From Oscillospiraceae bacterium (GTDB lineage Bacteria; Bacillota; Clostridia; Oscillospirales; Oscillospiraceae): a DNA stretch of 34,762 nt. The stretch covers positions 1 through 34,762 of the forward strand of contig JAFTMB010000068.1 in NCBI GenBank assembly GCA_017452605.1, written 5' to 3'. The notes under the pieces were generated by a model, which worked only from the letters and a program-made list of their open reading frames with translations, searched no databases and was not told the origin of the DNA. A program made the position numbers and the translations under genes. Positions 28,721 to 34,609 of this stretch are shown one piece after another (positions within the stretch are counted from its first letter, which is position 1; each line of letters opens with the position of its first letter).

Positions 28721-28775
28721 AAAACGAACGCAACAAAATATATTTTTTTCTTGCGTTCACCGTCTTTTCAAGCAT
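28620..28775 (-). pseudogene. Truncated pIII-like gene at the left prophage border
   Basis: The first 18 codons (MLEKTVNARKKYILLRSF) match the start of the 414-aa gene at 33365-34609 with one change (Glu for Lys at position 3). At about 28721 the match ends abruptly and the frame runs on into flanking host DNA to a stop at 28620-28622, giving a 51-aa chimera that lacks most of the signal peptide core and the whole exported domain. It marks the left junction of the prophage. Confidence 0.8.
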
Positions 28776-28928
28776 GGAAACAGCACCCCCTTAAAGACGA
28801 TAGCTAGCATAAGAGCACACGCCAAAATAGCACCAGAATGAGCAATTGTTAAATCTGTAACCGGCAAGGAAAGGGCAGCGCCATAACCCACATTGCTATA
28901 GCAATAATACTCATTGCTTACAGTAAAG
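28721..28928. repeat. Left copy of the 208-base direct repeat
   Basis: Aligns without gaps to 34555-34762 (constant offset 5,834) with 7 substitutions, at 28769, 28792, 28841, 28847, 28850, 28853 and 28867. The left limit is sharp. The right limit is not seen because the window ends while the match continues. Confidence 0.95.
28726..28758. repeat. 33-base inverted repeat at the prophage junction (candidate attachment site)
   Basis: GAACGCAA (28726-28733) and TTGCGTTC (28751-28758) are perfect inverted arms around a 17-base AT core. A second copy lies at 34560-34592. It sits within bases of the phage-host border and inside the signal-peptide codons of the pIII-like gene, so it is a good candidate for a recombinase site. 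It does not look like the usual Firmicutes dif sequence. Confidence 0.5.
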
Positions 28929-29158
28929 TCCCATGAGCCTTCAGACTCTTCCAGGCGATACAAATAAGAACCATACCCACTGGAAGAAGTCCGGGAAATT
29001 TTATACTCACGGCACCCGAGAGCCGGCTTATTGACAAGCGCAGTATATTCATACTCACCAGTCTGCATGAGAATATAACTATCCAGCAGGCTGATTTTAT
29101 TTGCCACTAAATCCCGAACAGCCTGCGGAATGCTGCCATAATCGGTGTATTGTGTCAC
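28757..29158 (-). CDS. Phage membrane protein, 133 aa, candidate minor virion protein
   Basis: Begins with GTG at 29158, overlapping the stop of the 37-aa gene (GTGA), and ends with a stop overlapping the next start, so it is embedded in a coupled operon. A polar, Tyr-rich N-terminal part of about 100 residues is followed by one membrane segment (SGAILACALMLAIVF) and a basic tail (LKRR). No signal peptide. Layout suggests a virion or assembly protein of the pVI or accessory-pIII kind. No known family recognised. Confidence 0.7.
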   Translation of the reverse strand: MTQYTDYGSIPQAVRDLVANKISLLDSYILMQTGEYEYTALVNKPALGCREYKISRTSSSGYGSYLYRLEESEGSWDFTVSNEYYCYSNVGYGAALSLPVTDLTIAHSGAILACALMLAIVFKGVLFPCLKRR

Positions 29159-29268
29159 AGCCGACCACCCCTAAATGCAGAGATGACCTTATCCCAGACA
29201 ATACCGACACAGCAAAGAACAAAGACATACGGCAGGAACTGACCGAATGTAACAGCTACAATTTGCAT
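29155..29268 (-). CDS. Phage 37-aa hydrophobic protein (pVII/pIX-like size)
   Basis: A 37-aa protein, nearly all one membrane segment (FGQFLPYVFVLCCVGIVW) with a basic tail (AFRGGRL). A strong GGAGGG site lies 7 bases before the ATG at 29268, inside the end of the ATPase gene, and the stop overlaps the GTG of the 133-aa gene. Filamentous phages have tip proteins of about 30 residues with this build (pVII, pIX). Homology is not claimed. Confidence 0.7.
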   Translation of the reverse strand: MQIVAVTFGQFLPYVFVLCCVGIVWDKVISAFRGGRL

Positions 29269-29930
29269 TTTTTTCCCTCCTTTTCTGTAATCCTTTTCAC
29301 AACTTCCAACGTATTATACATGGTCATACTGGCCAAAGCAGGACAGTAAATCTTATATTTCGGCGGCTTTTCATCCTCATCCAGAATATACTTACCACTT
29401 TCATCATACTTGGCACCGTCCAGCACACGATACCGATAGAACACCAGCAACAAAGGCCTGCGGCATTCATAATGCCACGTTACCTGCTCACGAACCGGCT
29501 TAGCCATTCTGGTATAACGCTGAGAAGTACCCAAAATCAGACGGCGATTCTTACGATTCTGTGACCATACAGTGACCTGCGATAAGGGCATTTTAGCAGA
29601 CTCCAAAGAATTGAACAGCGACTGAATTTCGTCAATGATGAATATCACACCGTCAGCACCATTTACATATTTATCGAAGTCACCAATCCCGGTATAAGGT
29701 ATGCAGGGAATACCAAATACGCTGATATTTGTAACAATCAGAGCCTTGGGAAATTGTTCATGAATCGTCCTGACCATGTGCATGAGCAGAAGCGTTTTTC
29801 CAGCGCCCTGAGCTCCGGTAAAGACCCACAAGCCGCCATAAGGAAAGCCGTCATTTGCTTTCATCATACGAGCGCGGACAACGTCGGGGATATTTTTTAA
29901 GCCCACTTCAGGCTCCATGTATTCAGCCAT
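29256..29930 (-). CDS. Zot/pI-type phage assembly ATPase
   Basis: A 224-aa P-loop ATPase, the hallmark gene of inoviruses, which drives extrusion of the filament through the membrane. Walker A GAQGAGKT (residues 39-46), Walker B VIFIIDEIQ (about 95-103), then a conserved sensor region (TVWSQNRKNRRLILGTSQ). Unlike pI of Ff phages I see no membrane segment after the ATPase domain and no periplasmic part. That fits a host without outer membrane; another small membrane protein may supply the anchor. The ATG at 29930 is preceded by GAGGTG. Confidence 0.88.
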   Translation of the reverse strand: MAEYMEPEVGLKNIPDVVRARMMKANDGFPYGGLWVFTGAQGAGKTLLLMHMVRTIHEQFPKALIVTNISVFGIPCIPYTGIGDFDKYVNGADGVIFIIDEIQSLFNSLESAKMPLSQVTVWSQNRKNRRLILGTSQRYTRMAKPVREQVTWHYECRRPLLLVFYRYRVLDGAKYDESGKYILDEDEKPPKYKIYCPALASMTMYNTLEVVKRITEKEGKKCKL

Positions 29931-29946
29931 ACAAAAGCACCTCACA

Positions 29947-29985
29947 AAAATTAAAATATGGGAGGTAGGAAACCCCCACCTCCCA
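29947..29985 (-). terminator. Terminator after the coat gene
   Basis: On the minus strand an 8-bp stem (29978-29985 with 29959-29966) followed by a T-rich stretch (TATTTTAATTTTT). A leaky terminator between the coat gene and the ATPase gene would give more coat than ATPase, as in classical filamentous phages. Confidence 0.7.
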
Positions 29986-29997
29986 AAAGTCGAGCGC

Positions 29998-30192
29998 TTA
30001 CAGTTTGCCCTTCTTCAGAGCTGCCATAAGCTTTCTGGTCAGGTAACGGACACCGAACCAAGCCAGAACCAGAGCCGCTGCAATACCGACGCCAGCGCCG
30101 ATGAACAGCAACAGGTTGGCAACAGAAAAATCGGAGAACATACCGGTTACACTGGTAATAATCTCATTCACATTTACAGTCGCTTCAGTCAT
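29998..30192 (-). CDS. Major coat protein-like (pVIII-type)
   Basis: A 64-aa protein with an acidic or polar N-terminus (MTEATVNVNEIITS), one central helix (ANLLLFIGAGVGIAAALVLA) and a basic C-terminus (RKLMAALKKGKL), the exact build of filamentous major coat proteins, where the basic end touches the DNA. No cleavable leader is visible, like the coat of phage Pf3. The ATG at 30192 has AAGGAGAT 9 bases upstream; an upstream in-frame start lacks one. It lies directly before the terminator and the ATPase gene. Confidence 0.85.
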   Translation of the reverse strand: MTEATVNVNEIITSVTGMFSDFSVANLLLFIGAGVGIAAALVLAWFGVRYLTRKLMAALKKGKL

Positions 30193-30237
30193 GTTAGTAC
30201 TATCTCCTTTCTTCAAGTTTATGATAACCGGCAAGGC

Positions 30238-31140
30238 CTACACCGGATAATCATCAAAACAAAGCTGAGTTATTTCGTAGAATTTATCACAATCAACCTC
30301 AATCTCTTTCAACTGTTCAGGCTGATATAAAGGCTCCAAAGGCAAGCAATCAGCGTCATATTCCAGAGAAAAAGTCCAGTCCAGATTATCTTTTACTTTT
30401 GTCATACCAGTACGGCAGAACTGATAATCATTTTCAAGAAAGCTGTCCAGGTATGCAGAATGCTGGTATACCTCCGCATGAACAGTCGAACGATTCAAAC
30501 CACGACTAGCATAGTACGAATGCAGGCCGACACCGACGGCACTGGAAAGCATTTCTTTAGTTATATACTTCTGAACATAAAACGCGCAGCCTACACGGTC
30601 ACGAATAACGCCAAAAGAACAAAAGCCGAATTTTTCACGATACGCAGGCCAATCCCAAAAGTCACCCTTTACGAGTTTATTTGGTACTTTACGCCCTTGT
30701 TTACGCTCCATTTTGAATGAGACTAGCTCAGACTCAACGCCAGTAAAAAAGCCGTGCATATGCCAACTAGAGCCGTCAGAGTGAAGCTCAGGAACGAGAA
30801 GATAAGCCAGTGGAATACCTTTTTTTCTCTGGTCACGTATCCACTGTAAAAAGGTGTCACGCCAAGCTATCAAATCTGTACGGTCATATTTATCCTTGGA
30901 AATTGTGAATGTACAAAAGTACTCCCAATGATTGCAGAGGGCATATTCCAATATCACGCGCCGTGTACGAGATACGGAAGCCGCCAATTTATCCGCAGGA
31001 GCAGATTTTTTCTCTTTACGCGGAACGGCAGAAACATAAGCTTTACGCCGCTTAAATTTGACCAGCTTATAAATCCGGTCAGTATACCGGAAAATCCGGT
31101 AATCTGGCAGCGCAAGCTCCGGAGGAGCGACGATAGGCAC
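30238..31140 (-). CDS. Rolling-circle replication initiator (HUH family)
   Basis: A 300-aa Rep protein that should nick the viral origin and start rolling-circle replication. Motif 1 CTFTISKDKYDR (about residues 76-87), the metal-binding HUH motif WHMHG with His127 and His129, and two adjacent YxxK motifs YVQKYITK (Tyr188, Tyr192), one of which is the nicking Tyr. Start is GTG at 31140 with GGGAAGTG upstream. Which Tyr is used and where the nick falls cannot be read from the sequence. Confidence 0.88.
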   Translation of the reverse strand: MPIVAPPELALPDYRIFRYTDRIYKLVKFKRRKAYVSAVPRKEKKSAPADKLAASVSRTRRVILEYALCNHWEYFCTFTISKDKYDRTDLIAWRDTFLQWIRDQRKKGIPLAYLLVPELHSDGSSWHMHGFFTGVESELVSFKMERKQGRKVPNKLVKGDFWDWPAYREKFGFCSFGVIRDRVGCAFYVQKYITKEMLSSAVGVGLHSYYASRGLNRSTVHAEVYQHSAYLDSFLENDYQFCRTGMTKVKDNLDWTFSLEYDADCLPLEPLYQPEQLKEIEVDCDKFYEITQLCFDDYPV

Positions 31141-31182
31141 GAAATCACTTCCCGTAATATGTTAAGAAGTCTAGTGGCCCAA

Positions 31183-31220
31183 CGGGGCAGGGCGCTGCGC
31201 GCCCATGCCCCCGTATGGGC
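31183..31220. other. GC-rich hairpin upstream of rep, candidate origin or packaging signal
   Basis: GGGCA-GGGCGC, loop TGC, GCGCCC-A-TGCCC (31185-31210), an 11-bp stem with a single bulge, extended outward by further C/G pairs. A competing 6-bp stem uses 31201-31206 with 31215-31220. It is markedly more GC-rich than its surroundings and lies in the gap before the Rep gene. Confidence 0.5.
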
Positions 31221-31248
31221 CTATCTTTCTAGCCTATCATCACGACAG

Positions 31249-31503
31249 TCATACATCTTCTTTCAGCGAAGAAAGACGATACAAAAGCTCAGAATATCGG
31301 TGCTCCAAGCTTTCTACCTTGGTCAGCAATTCGGCGTATGTCTTACTAGTCTTCTTATGCTGCTGCTGAAGAATAGCAGCGGTAGAAAGACCTTCCAGGG
31401 TGATACGCACAAGCTCCAGCTGCCAAGCAGGTCTATCCGGGTCATTCGCCATGGAGTCCAGGAGTTTTGAACACCTGGCACCCAGCTCCTCGTATTTACT
31501 CAT
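31249..31503 (-). CDS. Phage coiled-coil protein, 84 aa
   Basis: A mostly helical, charged protein; the second half has a heptad-like pattern (SKTYAELLTKVESLEHRYSE). No membrane segment. Its ATG overlaps the stop of the 77-aa gene (ATGA), so it is translated with it. It may be a small regulator of replication or assembly. No family recognised. Confidence 0.65.
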   Translation of the reverse strand: MSKYEELGARCSKLLDSMANDPDRPAWQLELVRITLEGLSTAAILQQQHKKTSKTYAELLTKVESLEHRYSELLYRLSSLKEDV

Positions 31504-31733
31504 GCCGGGTAAATGTCAGTGACAACTTCGTACTTGCCACGGACTTCCACCTCAATGACGACCATTTCGCCAACGGTGGGCCGGTAACCCTGCTCAGATG
31601 CACGGTACCAGATGCGCTTACCGCGCTTACCCTGGCCCTGGCCTTCCCGGTATGCCTTTACAGCATGTACGGTGTAGGCAGTGATTTCGCCAGCGTCATT
31701 TTCCTGAGTTTCAAATCCAATAATTTCCCACAT
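31500..31733 (-). CDS. Phage small beta-rich protein, candidate ssDNA-binding (pV-like)
   Basis: A 77-aa protein predicted to be mainly beta strand, with a basic middle (GQGKRGKRIWYRAS) and aromatic residues, first gene of the rep operon. Size, strand pattern and position before Rep match the ssDNA-binding protein that coats progeny DNA in filamentous phages, but no sequence motif proves it. TGAGGA lies upstream of the ATG. Controlled by the promoter at 31803-31831. Confidence 0.6.
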   Translation of the reverse strand: MWEIIGFETQENDAGEITAYTVHAVKAYREGQGQGKRGKRIWYRASEQGYRPTVGEMVVIEVEVRGKYEVVTDIYPA

Positions 31734-31777
31734 GTTTATTTCCTCACTTTCATATTCATTCTTTCACTATGTGGTGC

Positions 31778-31793
31778 GGAACATATTTGTTCC
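31778..31793. promoter_or_regulatory. Operator O1
   Basis: GGAACATATTTGTTCC, perfect 6-base arms GGAACA/TGTTCC around 4 bases. It lies just downstream of the -10 of the replication promoter. Confidence 0.75.
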
Positions 31794-31802
31794 TTGTCAC
31801 CA

Positions 31803-31831
31803 ATTATGGAGCATTTTTGTTCCAAAGTCAA
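31803..31831 (-). promoter_or_regulatory. Promoter of the phage replication operon
   Basis: On the minus strand TTGACT (31826-31831), a 17-base spacer and CATAAT (31803-31808); each hexamer is one change from consensus. The middle operator lies within the spacer and touches the -10. Confidence 0.8.
31808..31823. promoter_or_regulatory. Operator O2
   Basis: GGAGCATTTTTGTTCC, one change in the left arm. It fills the spacer of the replication promoter. Confidence 0.72.
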
Positions 31832-31832
31832 T

Positions 31833-31848
31833 AGAACAATTTTGTTCC
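31833..31848. promoter_or_regulatory. Operator O3
   Basis: AGAACAATTTTGTTCC, one change in the left arm. It lies just upstream of the replication -35, and its right arm overlaps the -35 of the repressor promoter. Confidence 0.72.
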
Positions 31849-31871
31849 GTGATATATTTGGCACATATAAC
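31842..31871 (+). promoter_or_regulatory. Promoter of the phage repressor module
   Basis: TTGTTC (31842-31847), an 18-base spacer and TATAAC (31866-31871), 22 bases before the repressor start. The -35 is part of operator O3, which would allow self-repression. Confidence 0.55.
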
Positions 31872-31893
31872 CAAATGAAAGGAACTAACATTC

Positions 31894-32109
31894 ATGTATA
31901 TTTACCAAAGAATACGAGATTTAAGAGAAGACAAAGACCTCAGACAAGAAGATGTTGCTCCCATTCTACAAACAACAAGAGAGCAATACAGCAGATGGGA
32001 GAGGGGAGCACAGGAAATTCCTTTTCACCATGCAATTACATTGGCACGATATTACAGGGTTAGCCTAGACTACATTGCAGGACTTACAAACAAAAAGCAG
32101 GGGAGGTAA
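31894..32109 (+). CDS. Phage XRE-family repressor
   Basis: A 71-aa protein that is a single Cro/CI-type helix-turn-helix domain: LREDKDLRQEDVAPILQTTR, then YSRWERGAQEIP and LARYYRVSLDYIAGLT. No cleavage or dimerisation domain follows, so it is not a LexA-like self-cleaving repressor. AAAGGAA lies before the ATG. Divergent from the replication operon, with three operators between, so it most likely keeps the prophage silent. Codon use (many AGA, CAA, ACA) differs from the host genes. Confidence 0.88.
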   Translation: MYIYQRIRDLREDKDLRQEDVAPILQTTREQYSRWERGAQEIPFHHAITLARYYRVSLDYIAGLTNKKQGR

Positions 32110-32113
32110 CACA

Positions 32114-32626
32114 ATGGACTGGATATGGATAATTGTCCTAGCTGTTATTGTTTTAGCAATAGAACTATATCGAATCAAAAAGCCGAAGCAGGAGAATAAA
32201 CCAATCGAAACAGAAGAACCCAAAACGGACTATTCACAAAGTTACCAACGAAAATATTTACTGACGAGAAACGAATATCAGGAGTACATGACACTTCGAA
32301 AGATTGCTGCAGAAAAAGACCTGATCATCTGTCCAAAAGTGCGACTATTAGATATCATCGAACCTAGAAAAGGGGAAAAGGATTATAGATCGCTATTTTT
32401 CAAAGTACAAGCAAAACACGTAGACTTTGTTATTTGCGACAAGGAACTACGAATCAAAGCAATACTAGAACTGGACGACAACTCCCACGACCAGAAAAAC
32501 AGGCAAGCCCGCGACACCTTTGTAGACCAGATTCTAACAAGCGTTGGATACAAAGTCATACACACGCGAGCCATCACAGATACAACTCTAGAAAGCCTCA
32601 CAGCGCCCCAAACAACAGAAATATAA
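32114..32626 (+). CDS. Membrane-anchored DUF2726 nuclease-like protein
   Basis: A 170-aa protein with an N-terminal membrane segment (WIWIIVLAVIVLAIELY, residues 3-19), a polar linker to about residue 45, then a DUF2726-like domain: KHVDFVICD (101-109), ILELDDNSH (117-125), ARDTFVDQIL and a final GYKVIHTRA. The Asp...Glu-Leu-Asp arrangement is like PD-(D/E)xK nucleases, but activity is not proven. GGGGAGGT precedes the ATG at 32114, only 4 bases after the repressor, so both are expressed in the silent prophage. Role may be immunity or exclusion of other phages (inference). High AGA, ATA and CTA codon use unlike the host. Confidence 0.75.
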   Translation: MDWIWIIVLAVIVLAIELYRIKKPKQENKPIETEEPKTDYSQSYQRKYLLTRNEYQEYMTLRKIAAEKDLIICPKVRLLDIIEPRKGEKDYRSLFFKVQAKHVDFVICDKELRIKAILELDDNSHDQKNRQARDTFVDQILTSVGYKVIHTRAITDTTLESLTAPQTTEI

Positions 32627-32628
32627 AG

Positions 32629-32823
32629 ATTGCCCCATGACCGGCACTTTCCACTCCGTGCGCCGACATGGGGCAATAGTCTGCTCCGCAGACATGGTAT
32701 ACAAGAGAAACAAACAAAACCAGGGATTTTTGCACGAAACCTCTGCAGAGAAATCATACAATAATGTACTGAAGAATTTATGCATAATTCTCGGCCGAAA
32801 ATCGTGCAAAAATTTCAATCCGG
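32629..32823. other. Structured intergenic region: candidate phage origin / packaging signal
   Basis: Nested inverted repeats: an 11-bp perfect stem (32629-32639 with 32667-32677) with an inner stem, a 6-bp stem with 3-base loop (32679-32684 with 32688-32693), a 12-bp perfect stem (32726-32737 with 32812-32823) enclosing the palindromes CTCTGCAGAG (32741-32750) and TTATGCATAA (32778-32787). None has a T-run. Filamentous phages carry origins and packaging hairpins in such a region. Confidence 0.6.
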
Positions 32824-32854
32824 AATAATTGCACAATTCCTGCAGAACCGGTTA

Positions 32855-33049
32855 TTAAAATGCTTTCCGATACCCAGCCAAACGAAGAGGACACCATACA
32901 GGACAGGTACGGACTTCCTGCGAAGAAATATGAGAATATCGACGCAGGCCGGGATAATTGCAATGCCACCTAGCATATTGACTACCCCAAGAGCGGTTAT
33001 CATACAAATGCTTGCAATCCTTGCAATGAGGAATAGTAGGCCTAGCCAA
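32855..33049 (-). CDS. Phage Cys-rich zinc-ribbon-like protein, 64 aa
   Basis: CKDC near the N-terminus, then WHCNYPG and TCPVWCPLR, a spacing typical of small zinc-binding proteins of Firmicutes phages. Start is TTG at 33049 with AAAGGAG 9 bases upstream, directly after the 98-aa gene. A second, hydrophobic 79-codon frame starting at a TTG five bases earlier shares this DNA; its ribosome-site spacing (4 bases) is worse and it shows no recognisable motif, so the Cys-rich frame is preferred. Confidence 0.6.
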   Translation of the reverse strand: MARPTIPHCKDCKHLYDNRSWGSQYARWHCNYPGLRRYSHISSQEVRTCPVWCPLRLAGYRKAF

Positions 33050-33064
33050 ATCAATATACTCCTT

Positions 33065-33361
33065 TCACTTAAAAATATAATGATACACCATAACGATATA
33101 CTGGATTGCCTGCATAATGAAAGGCTTACATATCACCCAAAAAATAAGACCGGTGGCAGCTCCACGGCCAAAGGGAGTAAGGAAGTTATTTATCAAGCCT
33201 CTGGCAAACTTAAAAACACCCGAGCAGATATTCACCACACTGGCAATAGCACCGGTGAGCTCATCAAGGTTCATAAACTCCAAGAAGGGAAGCTCTGCCA
33301 CCAGAGCAATTAATAGAACAATGCCAGCGACCAGCAATCCCCATTTGACAACATCACCCAC
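33065..33361 (-). CDS. Phage membrane protein, 98 aa (pVI-like position)
   Basis: Begins with GTG at 33361, with GGAGGA upstream, 3 bases after the pIII-like gene. An N-terminal membrane segment (WGLLVAGIVLLIALVAELP), a central amphipathic part, and a second hydrophobic segment (GLIFWVICKPFIMQAI). In classical filamentous phages gene VI, a membrane protein of about 110 aa, directly follows gene III, so position and build suggest the pVI role. No sequence motif confirms it. Confidence 0.7.
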   Translation of the reverse strand: MGDVVKWGLLVAGIVLLIALVAELPFLEFMNLDELTGAIASVVNICSGVFKFARGLINNFLTPFGRGAATGLIFWVICKPFIMQAIQYIVMVYHYIFK

Positions 33362-33364
33362 AAA

Positions 33365-34609
33365 TTATCCTCCTTTACTTTCTCTAAGGGTCAAGCAATA
33401 GCTTATAATACCCTTAAGTTCATACACACAAAAAATTACTATCGAAATTGTAAAAAGGCTTTGGACAAGAGTCAGCAGGGCAGGAGGGAGGAAAGACAAA
33501 TACTCTTCGAAATCAAGCTCCCCACCACCCCAGACCACTGTTTCAGGGAATAGGCCGTCTATACCAGGCAGAACAATAGCAGGGATAGGAAGGACTGCTT
33601 CCGTTCCATAATAAGACGTAGCGTCCGTCAGTGACTTCAGAGCGGACAAAACCACCGTGGAAGGATCTGGCAAGGCGCCAAGAATTTGGTCAACGAAATC
33701 GTTGCCAGAACTTTCTGCCTCAGCTTTTTCATTCTCAATGACATTCTGCACTTCATCGCCAATTTCACCCGGCAATTTATCAAGCTTGTCATTCGTCTGC
33801 TGTTGCTGTTCCAGAATATCTTCCAACTTTTCACCGTTGGCCTCAAGCTTATCTTCTACAGCCTCAAGAATCTGGTTCGTTTTTTCCTGGGTCTGCTGAA
33901 GCTCATAAAGAGAAGAAATAGCAAAAGTCATGGTGAAGTCCTGCGCTTCAAAAGCAATCCAAGCGCCAGACAAAGGAGAAAATTCGTTCAATTGCAAAAA
34001 CAAATCAACAGAACCAGCAAGTTCAGTAACACCATTGGAATATGGACCGTCTTTGTCAAGCTTGCCGGAAACCTCATAAATCGCATTGGCATCGAAAGGC
34101 TCCCAACCAACACCATTTTGAATCTGACCAAGCCACGAGCCAGAAGCAGAATAATACTGCTCGTTGCAGGAAACGTAAGGAGTTTCATATCCGGTATTCC
34201 AAGTATAATGGAATCGAAAACCGGCAGTATATTGAGCATTATTAGGAATATCATCAAGATTCAAACGCCCGGTAAAAGGGTGCAACTGAATTCTATACTT
34301 ATGATAATCGACATCAGAACCTTCTACCAATTCACCCTGGAAATCCAACCAACCGTTAGGAAAAGTCTGTGCAGGATAGCCGGCAGTAAGATCTTGCCAG
34401 ACCCAATACTGCTCACTAGCAGGAATTGTAATAGTCACGAGGTCATTGTGACCGTCAACCTCAATGTTCGAGATATAGTCCTTATAATCAACCCCGGCAG
34501 CGCTGACAGTAAAAACAGCAGGGCAGACCAGAACCAGACAAAGAACCGTTGCAAAAAACGAACGCAACAAAATATATTTTTTTCTTGCGTTCACCGTCTT
34601 TTTAAGCAT
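33365..34609 (-). CDS. pIII-like secreted, membrane-anchored phage protein
   Basis: A 414-aa protein with a signal peptide (SFFATVLCLVLVCPAVFTVS, cleavage near SAA-G), a beta-rich outer domain of about 200 residues rich in Tyr and Trp, a Gln/Glu/Lys coiled coil (ILEAVEDKLEANGEKLEDIL), and a C-terminal membrane segment (LLTLVQSLFTISIVIFCVY) with a short tail. This is the build of the adsorption protein pIII. The ATG at 34609 has AGGGGGTG upstream and overlaps the stop of a 133-aa gene. Codons 6-18 lie in the junction repeat, so the gene is complete only because a second unit follows. Confidence 0.82.
   Translation of the reverse strand: MLKKTVNARKKYILLRSFFATVLCLVLVCPAVFTVSAAGVDYKDYISNIEVDGHNDLVTITIPASEQYWVWQDLTAGYPAQTFPNGWLDFQGELVEGSDVDYHKYRIQLHPFTGRLNLDDIPNNAQYTAGFRFHYTWNTGYETPYVSCNEQYYSASGSWLGQIQNGVGWEPFDANAIYEVSGKLDKDGPYSNGVTELAGSVDLFLQLNEFSPLSGAWIAFEAQDFTMTFAISSLYELQQTQEKTNQILEAVEDKLEANGEKLEDILEQQQQTNDKLDKLPGEIGDEVQNVIENEKAEAESSGNDFVDQILGALPDPSTVVLSALKSLTDATSYYGTEAVLPIPAIVLPGIDGLFPETVVWGGGELDFEEYLSFLPPALLTLVQSLFTISIVIFCVYELKGIISYCLTLRESKGG

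Noticed and set aside
28711..28738. Possible dif site at the prophage border
   Set aside because: Begins with ACTT like Firmicutes dif but the remaining arm positions and the TTATGTAAACT-type arm do not match. Left as an open question.
31150..31163. Nonanucleotide nick site like TAATATTAC before rep
   Set aside because: The minus strand reads ACATATTAC, 7 of 9 matches, but it is not in a hairpin loop and this Rep is not of the geminivirus type.
31778..31848. LexA (SOS) boxes upstream of the phage operon
   Set aside because: Firmicutes LexA boxes are GAAC-N4-GTTC; here GAAC and GTTC are 6 bases apart, and the sites cluster beside a phage repressor gene, so they are read as phage operators.
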